NCBI GenBank assembly: GCA_031290055.1
Contig: JAITOH010000085.1
Span: 1-5,542 of the forward strand
Direction of reading: 5' to 3'
From: Endomicrobium sp.
Lineage (GTDB): Bacteria; Elusimicrobiota; Endomicrobiia; Endomicrobiales; Endomicrobiaceae
DNA length: 5,542 nucleotides
The notes beneath the pieces were generated by a model. That model was not told the DNA's origin. It worked only from the letters and a program-made list of their open reading frames with translations, and ran no database searches. How positions within the stretch are numbered: the first letter of the stretch is position 1; each line of letters opens with the position of its first letter. Both the position numbers and the translations under genes were made by a program. This document shows, in pieces, positions 1 to 5,542 of the stretch.

Positions 1-662
1 AATCCCATGGCATACAAAACAGTAGCGCATGATTGAAGCTTAATTTTTTTATTTAGCCTGTTTAAAAAAACTGCAGCTATTATTTTCCTTTCATTAGATT
101 CAACAGCTTCTTTTTCTACGATTGATGCTATAATAATAATATCCTTAAAATCAAGATTAAGTTTTTTTGCTCTTTCGTACATAAAAGGCGTAATTTTCTT
201 ATTAAATTCAAAATACATCATATCAATAATTTCTGCCTCACTTGTGTCTGAAGTGAAAAAATATGTTTCAGGCATAAGATAGCCTTCCATATTTCTGATT
301 TTTGCAATTCTAATAAATTTTTTTTTATCAATTTTGAGGACTTTTGAAATAATTTCTGCAGTCTGTCTTATATTTTCCCCTTCAGGCACAGTTACACGTA
401 AAATATTTTTTGAACTATTTGTTAAACTTTTTACCATATTAAAGATGGTAGTTCTTTCAGAAAAACGACAAATACGTTGTTTAAACTTTTTTTGATAGGC
501 TATAGATGTAGCTAAAATCAAAAACATTTTTTTAGAATATATATTTTTTTTTTCTTTTAAGTGTACCACTATTTCAGTTGCAGTGGCACACTTTTGAATT
601 CTTACTAACAACTTTTTGCCATCAAAAACAAAAAAACACGCTGAGAAAAGAATCAACAACAA
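1..662 (-). CDS. mltG: Endolytic murein transglycosylase MltG, partial (C-terminus off the window), 5' end disrupted
   Basis: MltG (YceG-like) cuts nascent peptidoglycan strands within the glycan and is anchored in the inner membrane. The frame is open from 668 to the window edge, about 220 codons. In order it shows a hydrophobic anchor (LLLILFSACFFVF), a LysM-like region (IQKCATATEI, about 605-575), the family motif VTVPEG (about 395), EGYLMPETYFF (about 285-255), and the catalytic-domain motif ASIVEKE with its Glu codons at 114-116 and 108-110, then AAVFLNRL and LQSCATVLYAMG. The usual downstream YNTY and GLPPGPI motifs would lie outside the window. The natural-looking start, ATG 684-686, reads M-I-K-K-T and then TAA at 669-671. 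The first usable start after that stop is TTG at 660-662, followed by two more TTG codons. The coordinates given use that TTG. Glycines usual in the N-terminal region appear replaced (KCAT, KQRICRFSE), which hints at relaxed constraint. Placement after ruvX is a common gene order. Family call is firm; functional status is uncertain and a recent pseudogene is possible. Confidence 0.85.
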   Translation of the reverse strand, partial: MLLILFSACFFVFDGKKLLVRIQKCATATEIVVHLKEKKNIYSKKMFLILATSIAYQKKFKQRICRFSERTTIFNMVKSLTNSSKNILRVTVPEGENIRQTAEIISKVLKIDKKKFIRIAKIRNMEGYLMPETYFFTSDTSEAEIIDMMYFEFNKKITPFMYERAKKLNLDFKDIIIIASIVEKEAVESNERKIIAAVFLNRLNKKIKLQSCATVLYAMG

Positions 663-686
663 AACATCTTATGTTTTTTTAATCAT

Positions 687-823
687 AGTTTTGACACATG
701 TCCCCTTTTAACCTCTACAACTTCTTACCTAGCAATTATTTTTGTATACTTGTAGATCCACAAAGTAGATAAACAAATTTTCCAAATATCAATAAAACCT
801 CTAAAAATACAAGCCGTATAAAC
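687..823 (-). other. ruvX-mltG spacer, 137 bp, no gene
   Basis: These two genes often touch or overlap in other bacteria, so a gap of this size is unexpected. I see no open frame of note. It contains a perfect 7 bp inverted repeat, TCTACAA at 714-720 and TTGTAGA at 750-756, separated by 29 bases. The loop is too long and the stem too A/T-rich to call a terminator. A run AAAAGGGG (702-709 on the minus strand) resembles a Shine-Dalgarno core but lies 15 bases before the ATG at 686, which is too far for normal use. It is at a suitable distance from a GTG that opens only a four-codon frame. Confidence 0.5.
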
Positions 824-1258
824 CTATTTTGTTCCATGAACATTAATTTTGATATTTAAATAGGTCTGTAAAATTAATGCTGCAGCTATTTTATCTTTTA
901 GTAATCTAATTTTTCCTCTTGAAAAATTAAGTTCATCTACAAGAATTCTTTTGGCTTGTATTGTCGTTAGCCTTTCGTCAATAGTAGTTATTTCGATATT
1001 CGAAAGAGATTGAATTTCACTAATAAGATTATAGACAATCTCAACCATTGTTCCTTTACTACCGTTCATGCTAATAGGCAACCCTAAAACTATTGTTGAA
1101 ACATCATTGTTTTTCGCAAGTTCTATAATCTTTAATGCGTTTTTTCTTAAAGATACACTCTCGATCATATCGAAAGGTCTTGCAATAATCTGTAAAGGGT
1201 CAGTTAGTGCAATTCCTATTCGTTTTAATCCATAGTCAACTGCCATTACTCTAGTCAA
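824..1258 (-). CDS. ruvX: RuvX/YqgF family RNase H-fold nuclease (putative Holliday junction resolvase; pre-16S rRNA processing)
   Basis: The 144-residue product has the normal family length and all the hallmark motifs: AVDYGLKRIGIALTDP at residues 6-21 with the acidic D8, VLGLPISMNGSKG at 57-69, TTIDERLTT at 91-99, and KDKIAAALILQTYL at 121-134 with the final acidic residue D122. The family has an RNase H-like fold. It was first proposed as a Holliday junction resolvase, and in Escherichia coli it acts in 5' end maturation of 16S rRNA, so the in vivo role is given here from the family and not from the sequence. The start is a TTG (1256-1258) preceded by AGGGG with a 6-base spacer (TATGTT), which is a good ribosome binding site. 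An in-frame ATG at 1244-1246 would begin at M5 and leave only two residues before D8, so TTG is preferred. An out-of-frame ATG at 1261-1263 hits TGA after one codon. It is followed by mltG on the same strand. Confidence 0.95.
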   Translation of the reverse strand: MTRVMAVDYGLKRIGIALTDPLQIIARPFDMIESVSLRKNALKIIELAKNNDVSTIVLGLPISMNGSKGTMVEIVYNLISEIQSLSNIEITTIDERLTTIQAKRILVDELNFSRGKIRLLKDKIAAALILQTYLNIKINVHGTK

Positions 1259-1273
1259 AACATACCCCTAAAA
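1253..1273 (-). promoter_or_regulatory. Ribosome binding site deciding the TTG start of ruvX
   Basis: On the minus strand the leader reads TTTTAGGGGTATGTT and then TTG. AGGGG is complementary to the 3' end of 16S rRNA and sits six bases from the TTG. This spacing supports initiation at TTG rather than at the in-frame ATG four codons later or at the dead-end ATG inside the spacer. Confidence 0.6.
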
Positions 1274-2039
1274 CATCTACTAGCACAAAAATATTTTTAA
1301 ACTCCCGCTTATAACTTTATACAACCCGGTTTAAGCACACAGTAAATATGATAGTTTTATACCACCAATAAACACAGCAACTTAGACAACCTATAACTTC
1401 ACCACAAAGCAATTGTTTTTTACATCATTTTCTATTTTTTATTTCACCAACTTATTCCCCTCGCATGAAACTCTTTAATTTATAACTGATAAAATACATA
1501 TTAAAATGCCATTTTGGCTAAATCTTAATAAAATATTTTTAGATAAAATTACATATTCTCCAAATTCATCTTTGAGTCCATCACGTTTATACATACCATA
1601 ATTTTTACCACAAAATATTTCAAAAACTTAACTGAATCATTCGAAGTAACCCCCCACATAACCAAGACAAATAATGCTTTCATTACAGTAGACTTCTTTT
1701 AGTAACAAATTATTCTCACCACAAAATTTTATATAATATAGTCACATTTATGTTCCAGAAGTAAAATTAAAAGAATGTAAACATCTATAAATTTTTCACT
1801 GAAATGATATTTAAACTACGATGTTGTTAAAATCCCACCATGAAAATATCAACGTCATTTTTATACAACCTGAAAATACTAGTTTTAGTTTAATAAAATA
1901 ATCATTTCAAAAAAACACAACGATATACTTGTTTTGAATTCATCTTCATCGTAACTCTAGACATGAACATCTATGTATAATCTGAAAACGATAAAATCAT
2001 TATTAATTACAAAACAGCTAATACACATCGTAAACACGT
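1259..2039. other. 780 bp stretch without a convincing gene; possible decayed coding sequence
   Basis: Both strands were read. The longest reading frames are short. On the minus strand a frame from about 1741 down to 1280 contains seven internal stops, but between them has protein-like stretches such as FCGKNYGMYKRDGLKDEFGE and YVILSKNILLRFSQNGIL (an open run of about 46 codons, 1602-1465 region). Another minus-strand frame opens with ATG at 1681-1683 and closes at TAA 1549-1551, 44 codons, with no clear ribosome binding site. A/T-rich DNA gives runs of this length by chance, so I do not call a gene. I recognise no family. The motif ACCACAAA (plus strand) recurs at 1401, 1607 and 1718. No tRNA, insertion-sequence ends, long inverted repeats or strong terminator were seen. 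The stretch probably contains the ruvX promoter, but no clear -35/-10 pair stands out. Confidence 0.5.
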
Positions 2040-3212
2040 TCAAACATTTGGTGGTTTTTTACATATATATTTTAGCAATATTGGAGTAACAAATGTTGTT
2101 AGCATTATAACAGCTACTAAAGTACTGTAGTCTTGTTTTTCAAAAACATTGTTTTTGAAACCAATATCTACAAATATTAATCCAACTTCACCGCGAGGAA
2201 CCATTGAAACACCTATTAAAAGTTTATTGATTCCCTTTTTAATTACAGCAAAACCAGCAATTGTTTTACCTACAAAAGCAACGATAAAAAGTATTATAAT
2301 TAAAAATAAAATTTCTCTGTTTGCAACAATTGAAGGGTTAAATATACATATGTCCACATTGGTTCCCATTAAAACAAAAAAAACAGGTACAAAAAATGCA
2401 TAAACAGGCTTTACATCACCCCTTATTTCTTCGCTTTGTTTTGTTGTAGACAGCACTAGACCTGCAACAAATGCCCCAACTATAGGAGCAAGTCCTGCTT
2501 TAATTGATAAAGCTGAAATAACAAAGCAAAAAAAAGCACCAGCAATAAATACAGTATGTACTTGTCTCATTGCTGAAATACGCTTAAAAATTTTCTGTAC
2601 TATAAGCAAGCCTAATACGACAGACAATATTAAAAATGATATCGCAACACCACTTATTTGTACAATTGTTCTAAGAGTAATAAATTCTCCAACTGTAACA
2701 AGTTTCAAAACAATAGCAAGCATAACAAGTCCTACAACATCATCGATAAGTGCAGCACCTAGGACTATCTTCGCTTCATCACTTTTTAGACACTTTAAAT
2801 CTACAAACACTCTTGCTGTAATACCTACTGACGTTGCCGTCAAAACAGCACCAGCAAAAATTGCATGAGTGTTTGTAAAACCATAATACAAAAATACAAA
2901 ATATCCTAAAAAATAGGGAATTATTACACCAATAAATGCTACAACCATCGCCCATCCACTTGCTTTCAAAAATTCTTTTAAGTTCATTGAAAGGCCTACT
3001 TCAAAAAGAAGAATTATAGCCCCCAATTCAGACACAAAAGACAAAACAGATGTTTCGTGAATAAACCCTAGAACACTCGGACCTATTAGAATACCCGCCA
3101 AAAGTTCACCAATTATCTCGGTTTGGCCAAATTTTAAAGCAATTTCTCCAAAAATTTTAGCAAAGAAAAAAATACTAGCTAAAGATACCAAAGTCCCAAA
3201 CATGTCATGCAT
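2040..3212 (-). CDS. Cation:proton antiporter, CPA2 family (KefB/NapA-like), single membrane domain
   Basis: This is an inner-membrane Na+(or K+)/H+ exchanger of about 390 residues, with some 12-13 hydrophobic segments and no soluble C-terminal domain. Motifs, numbered from ATG 3212, include GQTEIIGELLAGILIGP at 29-45, FEVGLSMNL at 70-78, TSVGITARVF at 127-136, the ion-binding pair in GAALIDDVVGLV (D157, D158), GLAPIVGAFVAGL at 240-252 and SMVPRGEVGLIF at 336-347 with the conserved basic residue R340. The double aspartate is typical of the NhaA/NapA-type site in this family. It lacks the RCK/TrkA-N domain of KefB and KefC, so glutathione-gated K+ efflux is unlikely. A GTG at 3225-3227 would add five residues, but the ATG at 3210-3212 is preferred because GGGA lies five bases before it, as it does before purA's ATG. 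It lies 92 bp downstream of thyX on the same strand. The ion specificity cannot be read from the sequence. Confidence 0.93.
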   Translation of the reverse strand: MHDMFGTLVSLASIFFFAKIFGEIALKFGQTEIIGELLAGILIGPSVLGFIHETSVLSFVSELGAIILLFEVGLSMNLKEFLKASGWAMVVAFIGVIIPYFLGYFVFLYYGFTNTHAIFAGAVLTATSVGITARVFVDLKCLKSDEAKIVLGAALIDDVVGLVMLAIVLKLVTVGEFITLRTIVQISGVAISFLILSVVLGLLIVQKIFKRISAMRQVHTVFIAGAFFCFVISALSIKAGLAPIVGAFVAGLVLSTTKQSEEIRGDVKPVYAFFVPVFFVLMGTNVDICIFNPSIVANREILFLIIILFIVAFVGKTIAGFAVIKKGINKLLIGVSMVPRGEVGLIFVDIGFKNNVFEKQDYSTLVAVIMLTTFVTPILLKYICKKPPNV

Positions 3213-3304
3213 ATAATTCCCAGACACTTCGAATTTAAATCAATGGTCAAGTCATCAATATTAATCAAGAAATCTTTACAAGTTTAAAAAGTTAAGTAGC
3301 GTTG

Positions 3305-3970
3305 TCATTTTAACCATGTCTCTCCACAAGGAAAAGATTCACGACAATTATTTCTTACACAATCAGGTCCTGCATCAAAAAATAACATAGGAGCTGTTTT
3401 TTTGACAAGACTTAACATGCGACAAGCCATATTTCTAAGTTCCAGCTGAGCTCTATTACAACATCGCAATGAAAAAAAATGCCTTAGTTCTCTTGCATTC
3501 ATTGTGATTATTATTTTTGTTACAAAAGAATTAGATAAAATATACCTCGCATCTTCAGCAGGAATTCTAGCTTCTAAAAATTCTTTATAAAGTCCTTCAG
3601 CGCTTTTTAAAAATTTAATATACTTTTTTAACAAAACCTTATTTTTTCTTATTGTGTTAGGCACTATGAACCTAGTAGCATCTTTAAATTCTACATATCT
3701 TTGACTTTGAACAGAAAAAGAAGCAATTCTATGTCTTGTAAGTTGTGCAAGTAGAACGCGTGATACATCCTCAACTCCAAAAGTAAAAGAAGCATGCTCT
3801 AAAACAGAGTGATGTCCCGAAGAAATAACTTTAAGAAGAAGTTTTTTAATTTCTTTCTTTGCAAATTTTTCAAAAACTTCTTCAATTCCAATAGAACTGT
3901 AACACAGCCTAGCAGCTACAGCACAAATCTTTTCCGAATCTGGAGTAAACTTTAAAAGTTTTACCTTCAT
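3305..3970 (-). CDS. thyX: FAD-dependent thymidylate synthase ThyX
   Basis: ThyX makes dTMP from dUMP using methylenetetrahydrofolate as methyl donor and FAD/NADPH for reduction, without consuming the folate as ThyA does. Numbered from ATG 3970, the 221-residue protein has SGHHSVLEHASFTF at 51-64, the signature RHRIASFSVQSQRY from residue 79 (RHR plus seven residues plus Ser), NARELRHFFSLRCCNRAQ at 158-175 and the C-terminal DAGPDCV at 199-205 with PCGE near the end. All appear intact and the length is normal. A GTG at 3989-3991 gives seven more residues and would overlap purA by 13 bases. ATG 3968-3970 is preferred because MKVKLLKFTP matches the usual ThyX N-terminus, although no clear Shine-Dalgarno sequence precedes it. 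With that start the gap to the purA stop is 8 bases, so translational coupling within a purA-thyX transcript is likely. Confidence 0.97.
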   Translation of the reverse strand: MKVKLLKFTPDSEKICAVAARLCYSSIGIEEVFEKFAKKEIKKLLLKVISSGHHSVLEHASFTFGVEDVSRVLLAQLTRHRIASFSVQSQRYVEFKDATRFIVPNTIRKNKVLLKKYIKFLKSAEGLYKEFLEARIPAEDARYILSNSFVTKIIITMNARELRHFFSLRCCNRAQLELRNMACRMLSLVKKTAPMLFFDAGPDCVRNNCRESFPCGETWLK

Positions 3971-3978
3971 ATATATAT

Positions 3979-5271
3979 TTACAAAAACCACTTTATATCT
4001 TTCTTAACCTCGATAATATCATCCCTTTTTCTTCCAAGAGAAATTAAGTCTATGGGTGCTCCTACAAGTTTCTCTAAGCGCTTAACGTATCTTTGTGCAT
4101 TAAATGGAAGCTTCTTAAAATCTGTAATTCCTTTGATTTTACCTTTAAATCCTGGTATTTCCTCATAAATAGGTTCAAGATATTTTTGAATCGTTCTTGA
4201 AGCAGGAAAATATTTATATGTATCACCTTTATACTTGTACGCGACACATATTTTAATTTTTTCTATACCCTCCATGCAATCTAGCTTTGTAAGAATTAAA
4301 TGATTTATTCCGTTTACTTTTACACTATGGCGAACAACAACTGCATCGAACCATCCACAACGACGAGGCCTTCCAGTTGTTGCCCCATATTCCCGGCCTT
4401 TTTTTCTCAAAAATTCTCCCATATCATCAAACAATTCAACAGCAAAAGGACCAGCACCAACTCTAGTGGAATAGGCTTTAACAACTCCTAAAATATTATT
4501 TATTTTAGTAGGATCAACACCAGCTCCAGAGCATACGCCACCTGCTATGGGATTGGATGATGTCACAAAGGGATAGGTTCCAAAATCCAAGTCAAGCAAC
4601 GTTCCCTGAGCACTTTCAAAAAGCACTTTCTTATTTTCCACTATTGCGGTTTCAATCATAAATCTAGTATCTGTCACAAAAGGTCTAAGAAATACCGAAA
4701 GTTCCTCACGATCTCTTAGAATCTCTTTTTTCAAATTTACAATGTTTATGTTTCTAGTTTTTAAAATAGGAGCCTTTTCTGTAAGGTTTTTCTCTAGTAA
4801 ATCCTCAAAAACGTCCTTCTCCAAATAATCAACAATTCTTATACCAATTCTCTTCACCTTGTCTGCATAAGCCGGACCTATGCCTTTTTTAGTAGTACCT
4901 ATCTTAACATCTCCTTCTTCTAGAATTCCATCAACAAGCTTATGATAAGGAAGTATTGTATGGGCCTGCTCACTTATAAAAAATCTTCCATTAATACAAA
5001 TGTTTTTTTCATTCAGTAAACAGACCTCTTCTTTTAAAGCTTTTGGATCAACCACAACACCATTTGTGATTAAACAACACTTTTCAGAAAAAAGCACTCC
5101 AGACGGTATCAAATGAAGAACAAAAGGTTCATTTTCATAAATTAACGTATGTCCCGCGTTATTTCCACCTTGATAACGAACAATATAATCCGCTTCTTTT
5201 GCAAGATAATGCACGACTTTTCCTTTACCTTCATCTCCCCACTGTGTTCCCAAAACAACTAATGTTGACAT
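3979..5271 (-). CDS. purA: Adenylosuccinate synthetase PurA
   Basis: PurA joins aspartate to IMP with GTP hydrolysis to give adenylosuccinate, the committed step to AMP, in the cytoplasm. The 430-residue protein is full length and shows the family motifs in order: LGTQWGDEGKGK at 7-18 (catalytic D13), RYQGGNNAGHT at 32-42 (catalytic H41), GTTKKGIGPAYADK at 125-138, AQGTLLDLDFGTYPFVTSSN at 221-240, KAYSTRVGAGPF at 265-276, GATTGRPRRCGWFD at 296-309 and the guanine-binding TKLD at 328-331. ATG 5269-5271 is preceded by AAGGG three bases upstream with an AATT spacer. Differences from the usual consensus are H21 in place of the common Asp after GKGKxV, S220 where FEGAQG is usual, and F230 where a His is usual (DxDHGTYP). 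It lies 83 bases downstream of tRNA-Glu and 8 bases upstream of the preferred thyX start. Confidence 0.98.
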   Translation of the reverse strand: MSTLVVLGTQWGDEGKGKVVHYLAKEADYIVRYQGGNNAGHTLIYENEPFVLHLIPSGVLFSEKCCLITNGVVVDPKALKEEVCLLNEKNICINGRFFISEQAHTILPYHKLVDGILEEGDVKIGTTKKGIGPAYADKVKRIGIRIVDYLEKDVFEDLLEKNLTEKAPILKTRNINIVNLKKEILRDREELSVFLRPFVTDTRFMIETAIVENKKVLFESAQGTLLDLDFGTYPFVTSSNPIAGGVCSGAGVDPTKINNILGVVKAYSTRVGAGPFAVELFDDMGEFLRKKGREYGATTGRPRRCGWFDAVVVRHSVKVNGINHLILTKLDCMEGIEKIKICVAYKYKGDTYKYFPASRTIQKYLEPIYEEIPGFKGKIKGITDFKKLPFNAQRYVKRLEKLVGAPIDLISLGRKRDDIIEVKKDIKWFL

Positions 5272-5283
5272 AATTCCCTTTTA
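5272..5283 (-). promoter_or_regulatory. Shine-Dalgarno site of purA
   Basis: The minus strand reads AAAAGGGAATT immediately before ATG. AAGGG is a good match to the ribosome binding consensus and fixes this ATG as the start, in agreement with the family N-terminus. Confidence 0.7.
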
Positions 5284-5308
5284 TATAGAAATGGCTTTTG
5301 GACCTACT

Positions 5309-5338
5309 AAAAGGCAACTTCAAGCGATTAAACCTTTT
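5309..5338 (-). other. Bulged stem-loop between tRNA-Glu and purA
   Basis: On the minus strand AAAAGG (5333-5338) can pair with CCTTTT (5309-5314). Inside, TTTAA pairs with TTGAA, with one G-U pair, around a TCGC loop, leaving a four-base bulge GTTG on one side. It could be a weak terminator after the tRNAs, a processing site, or a leader element of purA. The stem is A/T-rich and the U run is short and interrupted, so an efficient intrinsic terminator is unlikely. Confidence 0.3.
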
Positions 5339-5354
5339 TAAACCGATGAACGGA

Positions 5355-5427
5355 TGCTCCCAACGAGATTTGAACTCGTGTTACAGGATTGAAAATCCTG
5401 TGTCCTAGACCTCTAGACGATGAGAGC
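5355..5427 (-). tRNA. tRNA-Glu (anticodon UUC)
   Basis: The 73-base gene folds into a complete cloverleaf. The acceptor arms GCTCTCA and TGGGAGC give seven pairs with one G-U. The anticodon stem CAGGA/TCCTG encloses the loop TTTTCAA, so the anticodon is TTC at 5391-5393, reading GAA and GAG. The T arm is ACGAG-TTCAAAT-CTCGT. The D-arm region CGTCTAGAGG closely resembles bacterial tRNA-Glu. The discriminator base is A and the CCA end is not encoded (TCC follows), so it must be added by the nucleotidyltransferase. Confidence 0.97.
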
Positions 5428-5432
5428 AAAAC

Positions 5433-5505
5433 TGAGCCCGGTGTGGGTCGAACACACGACAACCTCATTAAAAGTGAGGTGCTCTACCAGCTGAGCTACG
5501 GGCCC
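5433..5505 (-). tRNA. tRNA-Lys (anticodon UUU)
   Basis: The 73-base gene forms a full cloverleaf. The acceptor arms GGGCCCG and CGGGCTC pair over seven positions with one G-U. The D stem is GCTC/GAGC with AGCTGGTA between. The anticodon stem CCTCA/TGAGG encloses CTTTTAA, giving anticodon TTT at 5470-5472, and the T arm is GTGTG-TTCGACC-CACAC. Discriminator A is followed by GTT, so CCA is not encoded. Only five bases separate it from tRNA-Glu, which indicates a shared precursor transcript. Confidence 0.97.
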
Positions 5506-5542
5506 TTGAGTTCTAACACAAAGGCACACCAAAACATGGACC

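Noticed and set aside
714..756. 7 bp inverted repeat as a terminator or operator between ruvX and mltG
   Set aside because: The loop is 29 bases, the stem is A/T-rich and no U run follows it in the direction of transcription.
1280..1335. Possible ruvX promoter (TTGTAT ... TTAAAA on the minus strand)
   Set aside because: The hexamers are weak matches with 18 bases between them, and A/T-rich DNA offers many such pairs.
1549..1683. 44-codon minus-strand frame starting MKALFVLVMWG
   Set aside because: The start resembles a short signal sequence, but there is no Shine-Dalgarno sequence, the rest is not recognisable, and a different frame over the same bases looks more protein-like.
2149..2403. 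84-codon open frame on the plus strand
   Set aside because: It lies wholly inside the antiporter gene on the opposite strand, whose protein has clear family motifs. The plus-strand product is low-complexity and has no recognisable domain.
4300..4491. 63-codon open frame on the plus strand
   Set aside because: It is antisense to the well-conserved part of purA and has no domain or ribosome binding site of its own.
5506..5542. Possible further tRNA or gene end upstream of tRNA-Lys
   Set aside because: The 37 bases show no T-arm, acceptor stem or recognisable coding frame, and are too short to judge.
1..5542. A novel defence, mobile or biosynthetic system
   Set aside because: All recognised genes are housekeeping or transport genes. 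No CRISPR repeats, transposase, recombinase, toxin-antitoxin pair or modular enzyme was seen on either strand.

Overview
This is a low-GC bacterial window with every gene on the minus strand, so transcription runs from high to low coordinates. The order in transcription is tRNA-Lys(UUU), tRNA-Glu(UUC), purA, thyX, a cation:proton antiporter of the CPA2/KefB-NapA type, a gene-free stretch of about 780 bp, ruvX (yqgF), a 137 bp gap, and mltG, which runs off the left edge of the window.

The organism is a bacterium with strong A/T bias and A/T-rich codon use. Neither tRNA gene encodes its 3' CCA. Thymidylate synthesis uses the flavin enzyme ThyX, at least at this locus. The long stretches without genes and the disrupted 5' end of mltG give the look of a genome under reductive decay. 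An insect- or protist-associated lineage such as Endomicrobium (Elusimicrobiota) would fit, but that is an inference from style and gene order and was not tested by a search.

Region by region: 5355-5505 holds two closely packed tRNA genes. Positions 3305-5271 hold purA and thyX, almost touching, which supply AMP precursor and dTMP and are probably one transcript. Positions 2040-3212 hold a single-domain membrane antiporter. Positions 1259-2039 hold no convincing gene; a few short open stretches look like possible gene remains but cannot be told from chance. Positions 824-1258 encode the RuvX/YqgF nuclease-fold protein. Positions 1-662 encode the N-terminal part of the MltG transglycosylase, whose natural-looking ATG is followed after five codons by a TAA stop, so the gene either uses a downstream TTG start or has been recently inactivated.

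The window is mostly housekeeping. I found no CRISPR array, insertion sequence, toxin-antitoxin pair, defence genes or biosynthetic cluster, and no convincing undescribed system. The points that deserve a second look are the mltG start, the 780 bp gap, and some unusual substitutions in conserved motifs.
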